The position numbers were made by a program, and so were the translations under genes. DNA of 64,000 bases. Source: Maridesulfovibrio zosterae DSM 11974. Its GTDB lineage: Bacteria; Desulfobacterota; Desulfovibrionia; Desulfovibrionales; Desulfovibrionaceae. Shown in pieces: positions 52,456 through 60,925 of the stretch. Where the stretch lies: the NCBI RefSeq assembly GCF_000425265.1, contig NZ_AUDC01000010.1:310001-374000 (forward strand), in the 5' to 3' direction. The notes below the pieces were generated by a model. The model saw only the letters and a program-made list of their open reading frames with translations, was not told where the DNA came from and ran no database searches. Numbering within the stretch: position 1 is the stretch's first letter; every line of letters begins with the position of its first letter.

Positions 52456-53379
52456 TTAATCCTTGAAAAGTGCAGTACTCAAATAACGCTCCCCTGTATC
52501 GGGAACAATAAATACCACCAGCTTATCTTTATTTTCTTCACGTTTTGCAACTTCAATTGCCGCACAGGCTGCTGCTCCGGCAGATATTCCGCACAAAATA
52601 CCCTCTTCCTGAATAAGTCTGCGCGCCATTGCCAGAGATTCTTCATCCGCAACTTTATAAACTTCATCAATAATCTCTGTTTCAAGGACATCAGGCACAA
52701 AACCTGCGCCAATTCCTTGAATACCATGCGGGCCGGCACTTCCACCGGAAAGAACAGGAGACTTTGCAGGTTCAACTGCAATCACCTTTATTTCAGAATT
52801 ACGTTTCTTCAGCTCCTCACCTACACCGGTAATTGTTCCACCGGTGCCGACACCTGCAATAAAAATGTCTATCTTACCGTCTGTGTCTTCCCATATTTCA
52901 TTAACGGTGTAGTTACGATGTGCGAGCGGATTATCAGTATTAGCAAACTGCATAGGTAAAAAAACGGAGTGATCATTTTCCGCTATCTCTTTCGCTTTAT
53001 TAACTGCACCGGTCATACCCTTCGCGGCAGGAGTAAGCACCAATTCAGCCCCAAAACCTTTGAGTAGATCCTTGCGTTCCTGGCTCATTGATTCAGGCAT
53101 GGTTAAAATGAGTTTATACCCTTTGACCGCACAGACAAAAGCCAACCCGATTCCGGTATTACCGCTTGTAGGTTCTACAATGGTAGCACCGGCCTGAATA
53201 GCTCCCCTCTTCTCGGCCTCCTCAATCATAGAAACACCGATACGGTCTTTTACAGAAGAACAAGGATTAAAAAATTCAAGCTTGGCAACGACCTGAGCCT
53301 TACAGCCTTCGCTGACCTTATTCAACCTGACCAGTGGGGTCCCCCCCACCAAAGAAATCATAGAATTATGAATTTTCAT
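52456..53379 (-). CDS. cysK: Cysteine synthase A
   Basis: 307 residues of the PLP-dependent O-acetylserine sulfhydrylase family. The PLP Lys is in [11 protein letters not shown] (near residue 43), the substrate loop is [11 protein letters not shown], and the phosphate-binding loop [12 protein letters not shown]. It combines O-acetylserine with sulfide to give cysteine. cysE follows in the same operon. Next on the same strand, after a terminator, come nifS and nifU, which use cysteine as sulfur donor. All key residues present. Confidence 0.95.
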   Translation of the reverse strand: MKIHNSMISLVGGTPLVRLNKVSEGCKAQVVAKLEFFNPCSSVKDRIGVSMIEEAEKRGAIQAGATIVEPTSGNTGIGLAFVCAVKGYKLILTMPESMSQERKDLLKGFGAELVLTPAAKGMTGAVNKAKEIAENDHSVFLPMQFANTDNPLAHRNYTVNEIWEDTDGKIDIFIAGVGTGGTITGVGEELKKRNSEIKVIAVEPAKSPVLSGGSAGPHGIQGIGAGFVPDVLETEIIDEVYKVADEESLAMARRLIQEEGILCGISAGAAACAAIEVAKREENKDKLVVFIVPDTGERYLSTALFKD

Positions 53380-53550
53380 TTATTTACCTCCGGCAGATCT
53401 GTGAAGACCAAAGTATAAGGAAAACAATCCTGAAATGCTTTAGTCAGAAAGGGAATATTCCAGCGAAAGACAATCTACAAAGAATTGGTCTACGCTTTTA
53501 CCCCCACTTAATAAAGTGAGTCTGAATTGCTAATTCCCAATAAAAAATAA

Positions 53551-53583
53551 GGACGGGAATTTATTATTAATAATATCCCGTCC
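53551..53583 (-). terminator. Terminator of nifU-nifS
   Basis: GGACGGGA pairs with TCCCGTCC across a 17-base AT-rich loop that itself is partly self-complementary. On the minus strand TTATTTTTTATT follows. Confidence 0.82.
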
Positions 53584-53624
53584 ATTAAAAGCAACTAGTT
53601 GCCGATAATCTTAATTAATAAGAT

Positions 53625-54818
53625 CTAATGGGCGTGACTGTCAGCCCAGTCCAAACCTTCATCACCACGACGAAACGGAGACATCTGACGCAACCTGCTG
53701 ATGACAGGGGGGAGTTCCTTAAGCACGATGTCTATATCCGCATCAGTGTTGTATACAGATAATGAAAAACGTAATGAGCCGTGGGCATAAGTAAACGGTA
53801 CTCCCATGGCTCTCAAAACATGTGAAGGTTCAAGGGATCCGGAAGTACAGGCAGATCCGGAACTGGCACAGATACCGAACTGGTCAAGCATGAGCAGCAT
53901 GGCCTCGCCTTCAATAAACTTGAAAGCAATAGAGAGGGTATTGGGAAGCCTCTGTTCCGTGTCTCCGTTGATAATGGAATCCGGAATAGCGGACATAAGC
54001 CCTTTTCCAAGGCGATCACGCAGAGCCCGTACACGGGTGTTCTCCTCCTCAATATGCTTTACAGCAAGCTCCATTGCAGTTCCAAGGCCTACAATACCTG
54101 AAAGATTCTCAGTACCTCCCCTGCGACCGCTTTCCTGATGTCCTCCGAGCATAAATGGACGAAAAGGAGTATTGCGGCGCAAAAACATTACACCTACTCC
54201 CTTGGGGGCATGAATCTTGTGTCCGGATAGAGCAAGATAATCAACGGGCAGTTTCTTGAGATCAATGGGTATTTTACCTACAGCTTGTACTGCATCGGTA
54301 TGAAAAAGAACATTATGCTCCTTGGCTATGTCCACCATCTCTTCAATGGGAGAAATTACTCCTGACTCATTATTTGCATACATTACAGACACAAGAGCGG
54401 TATCGGGCCTGATCGCTGCCCGGTACTGCTCAAGATCAAAATGTCCCTTGGAATCAACACCGAGGTAAGTAACTGCGTAGCCCTTGCGTTCATAGTGCTT
54501 GGCAACATTAAGTACTGCTGGATGTTCTACACGGGTGGTAATAATATGCCTCTTCTCAGGCTGAGATTCGAGAGCTGAGAAAATAGAAGTATTATCACTC
54601 TCGGTTCCGCAAGAGGTAAAAATAATTTCATCAGGATCACACCCGAGTCCGGCGGCAACCTTTTCACGGGCCTGAGACAGGTACAATCCTGAACGGCCTC
54701 CAAGTCCATGCATAGAAGAAGGATTACCATACTCTTCGCCCAGTAAAGGCAACATAGCTTCTCGCACCTCAGGTGCTACCATAGTTGTGGCATTGTTATC
54801 GAGGTAAACAGAATTCAT
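53625..54818 (-). CDS. nifS: Cysteine desulfurase (NifS type)
   Basis: 397 residues, class V aminotransferase fold. The N-terminus VYLDNNATTMVAPEVREAML is followed by EEYGNPSSMHGLG. PLP Lys in ALSGHKIHAPKGVG (near residue 200), the catalytic Cys loop in GICASSGSACTSGSLEPSHV. It removes sulfur from cysteine and gives it to NifU for iron-sulfur assembly. nifU ends one base upstream of its ATG, so they are translated together. A short His-containing tail (DSHAH) ends the protein. Confidence 0.95.
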   Translation of the reverse strand: MNSVYLDNNATTMVAPEVREAMLPLLGEEYGNPSSMHGLGGRSGLYLSQAREKVAAGLGCDPDEIIFTSCGTESDNTSIFSALESQPEKRHIITTRVEHPAVLNVAKHYERKGYAVTYLGVDSKGHFDLEQYRAAIRPDTALVSVMYANNESGVISPIEEMVDIAKEHNVLFHTDAVQAVGKIPIDLKKLPVDYLALSGHKIHAPKGVGVMFLRRNTPFRPFMLGGHQESGRRGGTENLSGIVGLGTAMELAVKHIEEENTRVRALRDRLGKGLMSAIPDSIINGDTEQRLPNTLSIAFKFIEGEAMLLMLDQFGICASSGSACTSGSLEPSHVLRAMGVPFTYAHGSLRFSLSVYNTDADIDIVLKELPPVISRLRQMSPFRRGDEGLDWADSHAH

Positions 54819-54819
54819 G

Positions 54820-55659
54820 CTAGGCCTCCCGCACAGTTATAGCTTCTTCAACAGTTTCCTTAAGTCTGCGTTCAACAAACCCCTTAAGAGTATGCCCGCT
54901 GGAAGGACAACCGACACACGATCCGCGCAAAGAAACAATAACCTCAGTACCTTCAATGTCGATAAGTTCGATATCCCCGCCGTCCTTGTGGAGAGATGGA
55001 CGAATTTCTTCTTCAATAGTCTTGGTTACAAGCTGAAACCGCTTGAGATTTGTCAGCTTAGCAGGCTTTTCCTGAACAGAAGCAGGTTCAGCAATCTTTC
55101 CAGTGCGAACTTCAGTAATAATCTCCTGAATACGGCCATGACACTCTTCACAACCTCCTCCAGCCTTGGTGAAGTTGGTAACTTCATCAAGAGTAGTCAG
55201 ATTATTTTCAAGAACGGCACGCTTAATCTGTAGATCAGTTACGCCAAAACACTTACAGACTATTTCCCCCTCAGGCGCAGGGGCAGCATCAAGGCCACGA
55301 TACTTACGGATAGCATCCTCAAGAGCTTCCTGTCCCATGACGGAACAGTGCATCTTTTCCTTCGGCAAACCACCAAGGGCCTCAGCAATCTCCTTATTAG
55401 AAACGTTTTCAGCTTCCTCTATTGTCATGCCTTTGATCATTTCAGTTAGGATGGAACTCGATGCGATCGCGCTTGCACATCCAAAAGTTTGAAACTTCGC
55501 ATCTTCAATACGTCCATCCTCATCAATCTTGAGGAACAAACGCAAGGCATCCCCGCAGGATAAGGACCCTACTTCGCCCACAGCATCAGCGTTTTCGATA
55601 GTTCCTGCATTCTTAGGGTCCAAAAAATGTTCTCTTACCTTATCTGTATATTCCCACAT
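54820..55659 (-). CDS. nifU: Three-domain iron-sulfur scaffold NifU
   Basis: 279 residues with the full NifU order. IscU-like domain (~1-125) with three conserved Cys in SLSCGDALRLF, QTFGCASAIASS and MHCSVMGQEAL. A [2Fe-2S] BFD-like domain (~130-185) with CKCFGVTDLQ and GGGCEECHG. The C-terminal NifU/Nfu domain (~205-279) has the CVGCPSSGHT CxxC that holds a transient cluster. It assembles clusters with sulfur from NifS, which lies directly downstream. In Desulfovibrionales this pair usually serves general iron-sulfur assembly, not only nitrogenase. Confidence 0.95.
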   Translation of the reverse strand: MWEYTDKVREHFLDPKNAGTIENADAVGEVGSLSCGDALRLFLKIDEDGRIEDAKFQTFGCASAIASSSILTEMIKGMTIEEAENVSNKEIAEALGGLPKEKMHCSVMGQEALEDAIRKYRGLDAAPAPEGEIVCKCFGVTDLQIKRAVLENNLTTLDEVTNFTKAGGGCEECHGRIQEIITEVRTGKIAEPASVQEKPAKLTNLKRFQLVTKTIEEEIRPSLHKDGGDIELIDIEGTEVIVSLRGSCVGCPSSGHTLKGFVERRLKETVEEAITVREA

Positions 55660-55737
55660 AATATCCTCCGCATCCCCGTGGAGGGGGTGAACTTGATTTT
55701 AATTACGGCCCAATATCAAGACCATGTTTATTATTAA

Positions 55738-55765
55738 AATATACGCACTTCTCATATATTGTGAA
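55738..55765 (-). promoter_or_regulatory. Candidate promoter of nifU-nifS
   Basis: Minus strand: TTCACA, a 16-bp spacer, and TATATT, about 80 bp before the nifU ATG. Confidence 0.4.
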
Positions 55766-55903
55766 GAAAAATTACTTTTTAATATGGTCAGCACTTAATT
55801 TTCATACCTTTTTAGTATGATTTATTTTACGCTCAAAGCCATTCTTCTGCAAGAATTATATACCTGCACAGTATTATTTAGGTCCTATAAGCAAATTTTC
55901 AAG

Positions 55904-55942
55904 GGGTATGGCATTAAAAAGATTCTTTTTAATGCCATACCC
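55904..55942 (-). terminator. Hairpin terminating butyrate kinase
   Basis: GGTATGGCATTAAAAAG pairs with CTTTTTAATGCCATACC in a perfect 17-bp stem with a 4-base loop, 20 bp after the buk stop. The T-tract after it on the minus strand is poor, so it may work as an mRNA 3' stabiliser as much as a terminator. Confidence 0.72.
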
Positions 55943-55960
55943 AACAAAAATCCTGTTCTT

Positions 55961-57052
55961 CTATACAGCGGCATATGTCTGTGCCTGAAGCTTACCGGTA
56001 AGCACATCCTGGCCACCCCGCCCCATGACTTCCATCTCTTCAAGACCTGTAACAACGTGAACTGGAGCAATAAACCCAACAAGATCATCAACAGCACGAA
56101 CTAACATATTACTTCTTGCAAGCCCCCCGGTAAGGATGATTGCACCAATTGGACTTTTGGATTTATCCCCTTTCATAAGAGCTGGAATGAAAGAGCATAT
56201 ATACTTGCTGATATTGTAGGTAAGTGCATCAAAAACAAATTTAGCTTCCTTATCACCATTCTTTATACGGGATTCAACCTCCCGCAAATCATTTGTCCCA
56301 AGCAAAGCGAGCAAACCGCAACCGGAAGTTATGGTCTTACGCATTTCCGCAAATGAATATGTGCCAGCTTCAATCAGATCAAGGACAGGAAGAATAGGCA
56401 AGGTACCTGATCTCTCTGGACTGAACGGCCCCTCCCCATCAAGAGCATTTGTAACATCAATGATTTTCCCATTACGATGTGCACCTATGGACATGCCCCC
56501 CCCCATGTGAGTGACAATAAATTTACTCTTATCGTAATCTACGCCGAGTTTTTCAGCCACACTCCGAGCAACACCTCGCTGGCTCAAGGCATGAAAAGCA
56601 GTGCGTCTTTTGATTTCAGGCAGCCCCGTCACCTTTGCAACAGGGTCCATCTCATCCGTAACAACGGGGTCCATAATCATGGATGGAACGCCCCATTTTC
56701 CCGCAAGTTCACTGGCAATGATCGCACCTAGATTGCAGGCATGCGCTCCGTATCTTGAACTGCCAAGATCGGATATCATATCACTGTTTATAGAATACGG
56801 ACCTCCTGGAATAGGTCTCAGCAAGCCACCACGCCCGACAATCATGTCCGGCAACTTCTGCTTAATCTCACCTTTAATCAGATCCAATACAGCAGCAATG
56901 CGGAAATCCTTCTGATCCATTACAGTTGAATATGCATCTATACTTTCCCGCGAATGACTCAGTTCAGCGTCAAAACATATTTTATCATTACTGAAAATTG
57001 CAACCTTAGTGGAAGTAGCCCCGGGATTAATTATTAAAATTCTGAAAGCCAT
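55961..57052 (-). CDS. buk: Butyrate kinase
   Basis: 363 residues of the acetokinase family, butyrate kinase branch. Hallmarks are RILIINPGATSTKVAIF, VGRGGLLRPIPGG, MIMDPVVTDEMDPVA, and VTHMGGGMSIGAHRNGKIID, with C-terminal IILTGGLARSN. It interconverts butyrate (or branched-chain acids) plus ATP with the acyl phosphate. The usual partner, phosphate butyryltransferase (ptb), is not next to it; upstream, read the other way, is a TetR-family regulator. It might serve 2-oxo-acid oxidation. Start ATG at 57052; the stop is followed by a strong hairpin. Confidence 0.93.
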   Translation of the reverse strand: MAFRILIINPGATSTKVAIFSNDKICFDAELSHSRESIDAYSTVMDQKDFRIAAVLDLIKGEIKQKLPDMIVGRGGLLRPIPGGPYSINSDMISDLGSSRYGAHACNLGAIIASELAGKWGVPSMIMDPVVTDEMDPVAKVTGLPEIKRRTAFHALSQRGVARSVAEKLGVDYDKSKFIVTHMGGGMSIGAHRNGKIIDVTNALDGEGPFSPERSGTLPILPVLDLIEAGTYSFAEMRKTITSGCGLLALLGTNDLREVESRIKNGDKEAKFVFDALTYNISKYICSFIPALMKGDKSKSPIGAIILTGGLARSNMLVRAVDDLVGFIAPVHVVTGLEEMEVMGRGGQDVLTGKLQAQTYAAV

Positions 57053-57299
57053 TAACTATCTCCATAAAAACTGTTCAAAACTTCCCCGACATTATGTGCT
57101 AAAAAGCAAAAAAACTAAAGTCTGCTATACTCTCTGTACCTGCTGCTGAAACTGGCATATAATTTACCGTGTCTGTTTGATGGAAAAGAGCTTAAAACTC
57201 TACATTTAAAATCTATTATAATGCTTTCTTTACACGTTGCTATAAACCAAATAACAAACAGTATTGCAAATCGATAAACAACAGAACAGGCGGTTCTTT

Positions 57300-57929
57300 A
57301 TGACATTAAAAGTTGTTCCTATAAATACTCTCACAGCTACCCGCAGAAAAATACTTCACGCTGCTTACAAGTGTGCAGCAAAATATGGATTCAACAAACT
57401 GAATATAGACGAAATTGCATTGAAAGCAGGCGTTTCACGTAAAATACTTTACAGTTACTTCAACGGGCTTGAAAATATGATGGCAGAACTGGGAGGATCA
57501 GGTATTTACTGGCCTACCACAGAAGAGTTGCTTGCAAATGCCCCTTCAGAATTTCCAGATATAGAACCTGAAAAACAGGTCGGGGCTTTTTTTATCGCCC
57601 TTCGTCGAACTCTTGAAACAAGACCGGATACTCTGCGTCTGCTGACATGGGAAATGCTGGAACGGGGTCCAGTTTCAGATGAACTGGAGGACGTTAGAGT
57701 CAGAACGGCTCTGGAGTTCTTCGAACACATGAACCAGGATGTTCCCGATGATGTAGACCTTGCCGCAGCCGTTGCTCTGCTTGGAGGAGGTATTTCCTAT
57801 CTTGCCATCCGATCACTTAATACTAAAACATTTGGCGGAGTAAGCTTGCAAGATGAAGTCGGTTGGAACCGTATGGAAAAAGCGATGCATCAAATGCTGC
57901 GCGGCCTTCTCTACCATGACGGTGAATAG
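57300..57929 (+). CDS. TetR/AcrR-family regulator
   Basis: 209 residues from the ATG at 57300; a TTG at 57264 is also in frame. The N-terminal HTH spans ~13-60: TRRKILHAAYKCAAKYGFNK, then IDEIALKAGVSRKILYSYF with the recognition helix at its end. The ligand-binding C-terminal domain is all helical and unspecific. Divergent from butyrate kinase, across about 250 bp of AT-rich promoter DNA, so it may control that gene. The next gene on the other strand ends 2 bp after its stop. Confidence 0.88.
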   Translation: MTLKVVPINTLTATRRKILHAAYKCAAKYGFNKLNIDEIALKAGVSRKILYSYFNGLENMMAELGGSGIYWPTTEELLANAPSEFPDIEPEKQVGAFFIALRRTLETRPDTLRLLTWEMLERGPVSDELEDVRVRTALEFFEHMNQDVPDDVDLAAAVALLGGGISYLAIRSLNTKTFGGVSLQDEVGWNRMEKAMHQMLRGLLYHDGE

Positions 57930-57931
57930 CT

Positions 57932-58231
57932 CTAGCGACGCAGCCTGAAAAACATTACCAGAGGCGATGATACAACCATAATCAGCATAGCAGGCTCAGA
58001 TGGTAAAACCTGCTGCACTCCTATGCATACACCAAGCACAATAAGAAACCATGGCAACCAGCCCTCAACATACACCTGTCCAATGGGTCCAAAAACAAGA
58101 CAGAGAAGACAACCAACCCAAAGTTCTCCTGGTTTTGTTCTGCGCAACCTTAGTCCAAGCCAGATAGGAAAAACAGTAGCCCCCACCACTAAAATCAAAG
58201 CAATGATTTCATTAAAACCCAAATTAGTCAC
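57932..58231 (-). CDS. Small inner-membrane protein of unknown function
   Basis: 99 residues with three or four predicted transmembrane segments (about 8-27, 38-56, 58-75 and 80-95). After TM1 is a WLGLRLRRTKPGELWVG loop, positively charged and so likely cytoplasmic. The C-terminus is FRLRR. I recognise no family. It converges on the TetR gene with only two bases between the stops. Confidence 0.55.
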   Translation of the reverse strand: MTNLGFNEIIALILVVGATVFPIWLGLRLRRTKPGELWVGCLLCLVFGPIGQVYVEGWLPWFLIVLGVCIGVQQVLPSEPAMLIMVVSSPLVMFFRLRR

Positions 58232-58465
58232 AAGACTCCCCCAAAATACGTTTTTGTTGCCAAATCCAGCAGATCAATATCAACGCAGGTTTTCTACAAA
58301 TGACAGGATCAAGATTAATATAATATTATCTCCAACTATATACAACATAAAGAAACTCTCCCACGCTTCACATCAAAGAAACAGCATTTGACCCATTGAT
58401 CAAAGAATATTAAAACATCTGCCAAGCGGGCAACTATAAAACCTAAACTGTGCCAGCGAGGGGAC

Positions 58466-59050
58466 ATGAAAGGTAAAAACAAAAAAGACGCAATCTTATA
58501 TGCTGCGCAAGAGACATTTGGTCGATATGGCTATGCAGGTACCACTGTAAAAATGATCTCTGAACGCGCAGGAGTGGCTTTCGGACTGGTTTCACATTAC
58601 TTCGGCAGCAAAGAAGAACTGTTTGTCACAGCCGGAGTTGCTCTGGTTGATGATCTTATGGAATACTTGAACGAAGAAATGCGAAGAGCAAAATCGGGAA
58701 TTGAAGGGATACAACTTTTCATGAAAAGTTATCTCAGCTACACCTTGCAACATCGTAATACCTTCCCAGTTCTGTTACGTTGCTCTCCATTTTCCGATGT
58801 GCAAATAGACATGGACCGCACTAAAATATCAATAAAGTTCCAACAACTACTGAATATAATCAGAGAATGTGTAGAACGAGGAATTGAAGACGGTTCTATC
58901 AGAGATATATCGATTGATGATACTACTACAATTGTCTATTCAAATATTGTCGGTACAGTCAGAACTCGTTTCCTCTCTCCATATGATTTACCGAACCTAT
59001 ACGAAGAAACAACAGAATTCGTAGTCCGTAGCATTAAATCAAGAGATTAA
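58466..59050 (+). CDS. TetR/AcrR-family regulator
   Basis: 194 residues. The HTH lies at ~5-52: KKDAILYAAQETFGRYGYAG, then VKMISERAGVAFGLVSHYFG with the typical TetR recognition helix. The C-terminal domain is helical, beginning with KEELFVTAGVAL. The ligand is unknown. It is followed by a hairpin and then by the DUF1007/NicO nickel-cobalt pair on the same strand, but there is no direct evidence that it controls them. The ATG at 58466 is preceded by GAGGGGA. Confidence 0.88.
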   Translation: MKGKNKKDAILYAAQETFGRYGYAGTTVKMISERAGVAFGLVSHYFGSKEELFVTAGVALVDDLMEYLNEEMRRAKSGIEGIQLFMKSYLSYTLQHRNTFPVLLRCSPFSDVQIDMDRTKISIKFQQLLNIIRECVERGIEDGSIRDISIDDTTTIVYSNIVGTVRTRFLSPYDLPNLYEETTEFVVRSIKSRD

Positions 59051-59061
59051 AAATCTTTTTT

Positions 59062-59099
59062 ATTCAAAACCGTCCGAATCACTCTGAACGGTTTTGAAT
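59062..59099. terminator. Hairpin after the TetR gene
   Basis: ATTCAAAACCGT pairs with ACGGTTTTGAAT (12 bp, 14-base loop). No good T-run follows on the plus strand, so its strength as terminator is uncertain. Confidence 0.55.
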
Positions 59100-59145
59100 A
59101 TAAATAACTGCACTTAACACTTTTTACATCTTCCATCCTGTCTAT

Positions 59146-59775
59146 ATGAAAGTAAAAATCAAGCATCTGGTGTTTAAATCTGGAATAACTTTATTGATCC
59201 TGCTTACTATGGTCTCAGTACTGTCTGTTTCCCAAAAAGCACAAGCCCATCCACATGTATTTGTTGACTGCTCACTTACCTTTGAATTTGATGCAGATGG
59301 ATTAAAAGGGATACGCCAGAAATGGTGGTTTGATGAAATGTTTGCAACTATGATTCTTGGTGACTTTGACCAGAATCACGACAATATACTCACCCCGCAG
59401 GAAGCGAAAGAATTGGAACAAGGTGCTTTTATCAATCTGAAGAACTTTGACTATTTCACACACATATACGTAGATGGATTGCCTATCAAATCCGTCGATG
59501 CCACTGAGTTTAAACCTACAATTGAAGACTCAACCCTTGTTTACAATTTTTTTGTTCCCCTTAAAATTTCCAAAGATAAACGCAAGCATGTCGCAATGGT
59601 CGCCATCTATGATGAAAGCTTTTACACTTCTTTTCAGATGGATCCCAAAAATAAACTTGCGAACCAGCCAGCCGGTTATACTACCACCCTCAATCTGGAA
59701 CCTGTACCTGATATGGCCTACTTTCATAGCCAAATTATCCCGGAAGCAGTTATATTCACCATGCTCCCCCAATAA
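59146..59775 (+). CDS. DUF1007-family periplasmic protein, NicO partner, with EF-hand
   Basis: 209 residues with a signal peptide (about 1-34, cleavage after AQA). The mature N-terminus HPHVFVDCSLTFEFDADGL is the DUF1007 signature and may bind metal by its first His. A canonical EF-hand loop, DQNHDNILTPQE, lies near residues 77-88 inside GDFDQNHDNILTPQEAKEL. DUF1007 proteins are almost always encoded beside NicO-family nickel/cobalt transporters, as here (5 bp gap), and probably act as periplasmic metal-binding partners. Confidence 0.88.
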   Translation: MKVKIKHLVFKSGITLLILLTMVSVLSVSQKAQAHPHVFVDCSLTFEFDADGLKGIRQKWWFDEMFATMILGDFDQNHDNILTPQEAKELEQGAFINLKNFDYFTHIYVDGLPIKSVDATEFKPTIEDSTLVYNFFVPLKISKDKRKHVAMVAIYDESFYTSFQMDPKNKLANQPAGYTTTLNLEPVPDMAYFHSQIIPEAVIFTMLPQ

Positions 59776-59780
59776 GAAAC

Positions 59781-60740
59781 ATGAGAAACATCACCATCGA
59801 CATACTGCTGTTAATGACCTTTGCATTGGCTAGCTTAACTTTCGTGGCTAAAGCCCAATGTGCCACCAATCCTTTTTTAACAAAACAAAATCAGGATCAT
59901 AGCCAAACCCAATCCTCCATAGAAAAATCATCCCGTTTTGCTGTAAAAACTCGGAGCAGCAAAAATTCTGCAGGACTTTATGAAGAAGTTCTGACCAGAA
60001 TAACGCTAATACAAAAGGAAATCAGAACAAAGCTGACTGGTTTTGCAAAAAATATTAAGATAAATCCCTTTGGAAAATCTCTCTGGCTGTTTATGTCATT
60101 TGCCTTTGCCTACGGGATAGTACACGCCGTAGGCCCTGGTCACGGAAAGTCGGTTGTTTGCGCATATTTTATTTCTCGCGGCGGTTCTATGCTGGCTGCC
60201 TCACTTATGTCATGGGTAATAACCCTTGTACATGTCGGATCAGCAGCCTTTGCTGTCTCTCTTGCCTATCTTTTTTTCAGCAGTGGCATGTCTGGATTTG
60301 AAAGTTTCAACTATCACCTTCAGACTGGCAGTTACGCATTAGTAGCCTTAATTGGAGTATGGCTTGTTATCGGGGCTATGCGCTCTTTCGCTCGTAACGG
60401 CACACAGCGGTGTTGTCAGCCTCACCAACAGGATTCTTTTAAAGAAATTATAACTGTTGCTTTTTTTACGGGGATTGTACCCTGCCCCGGAGCTGCAATT
60501 ATACTTGTCTACACACTGTCAACAGGAATACTCTGGGCTGGACTTATTGCTATGTTTTTTCTTGCCACAGGAATGGCAGTAACCACTTCACTGTTCGCAT
60601 TTACAGCTGCCAAAACCCGCTGTATTTTGGACAAGACTGCATCCAATAAACTTACACGTCTTTATTCAATTTTTGCTCTTACAGGTGCTCTGGTTATTAT
60701 GTTTTTCGGGGCCATTATGCTCGCAGCCCATCTTAGCTAA
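59781..60740 (+). CDS. NicO/RcnA-family nickel-cobalt transporter
   Basis: 319 residues, signal or first helix at ~1-28, then a hydrophilic segment, and six transmembrane helices from ~105 on. The family motif HAVGPGHGKSVVCAYFISRG (His-rich second helix region), then SWVITLVHVGSAAFAV and GIVPCPGAAIILVYTLSTGI are clear. NicO proteins move Ni2+ or Co2+ across the inner membrane, either for efflux (RcnA) or uptake. Transport direction cannot be told from sequence. Nickel matters for hydrogenases of sulfate reducers. Co-transcribed with DUF1007. Confidence 0.92.
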   Translation: MRNITIDILLLMTFALASLTFVAKAQCATNPFLTKQNQDHSQTQSSIEKSSRFAVKTRSSKNSAGLYEEVLTRITLIQKEIRTKLTGFAKNIKINPFGKSLWLFMSFAFAYGIVHAVGPGHGKSVVCAYFISRGGSMLAASLMSWVITLVHVGSAAFAVSLAYLFFSSGMSGFESFNYHLQTGSYALVALIGVWLVIGAMRSFARNGTQRCCQPHQQDSFKEIITVAFFTGIVPCPGAAIILVYTLSTGILWAGLIAMFFLATGMAVTTSLFAFTAAKTRCILDKTASNKLTRLYSIFALTGALVIMFFGAIMLAAHLS

Positions 60741-60925
60741 AAACATCTTCTCTCCATAATTAAAACTCTTTTCATGACAGAATGACTCTTTAATGCTATA
60801 AAATATATAAGTCTTAATTTTATAACCAGTAGGCTATGACTTATACACTTATTCCTAAAAATAGCATCATTATTTCAATCAGTTGAAATAACTTATGGAT
60901 ATTAATGCCTGGAGAGTTGTGAACA

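Larger units (their letters stand above)
55660..55960. other. 301-bp intergenic region, nifU promoter side and buk terminator
   Basis: Holds a candidate minus-strand promoter for nifU (55738-55765) and the buk terminator (55904-55942). The rest is AT-rich; an AGTGCTGACCATATTAAAA stretch near 55780-55800 (minus strand) may be a regulator site but matches no consensus I can defend. Confidence 0.5.

Noticed and set aside
53385-53550. IscR/CymR-type operator upstream of cysK
   Set aside because: Only AT-rich sequence with short chance dyads; no match that could be defended.
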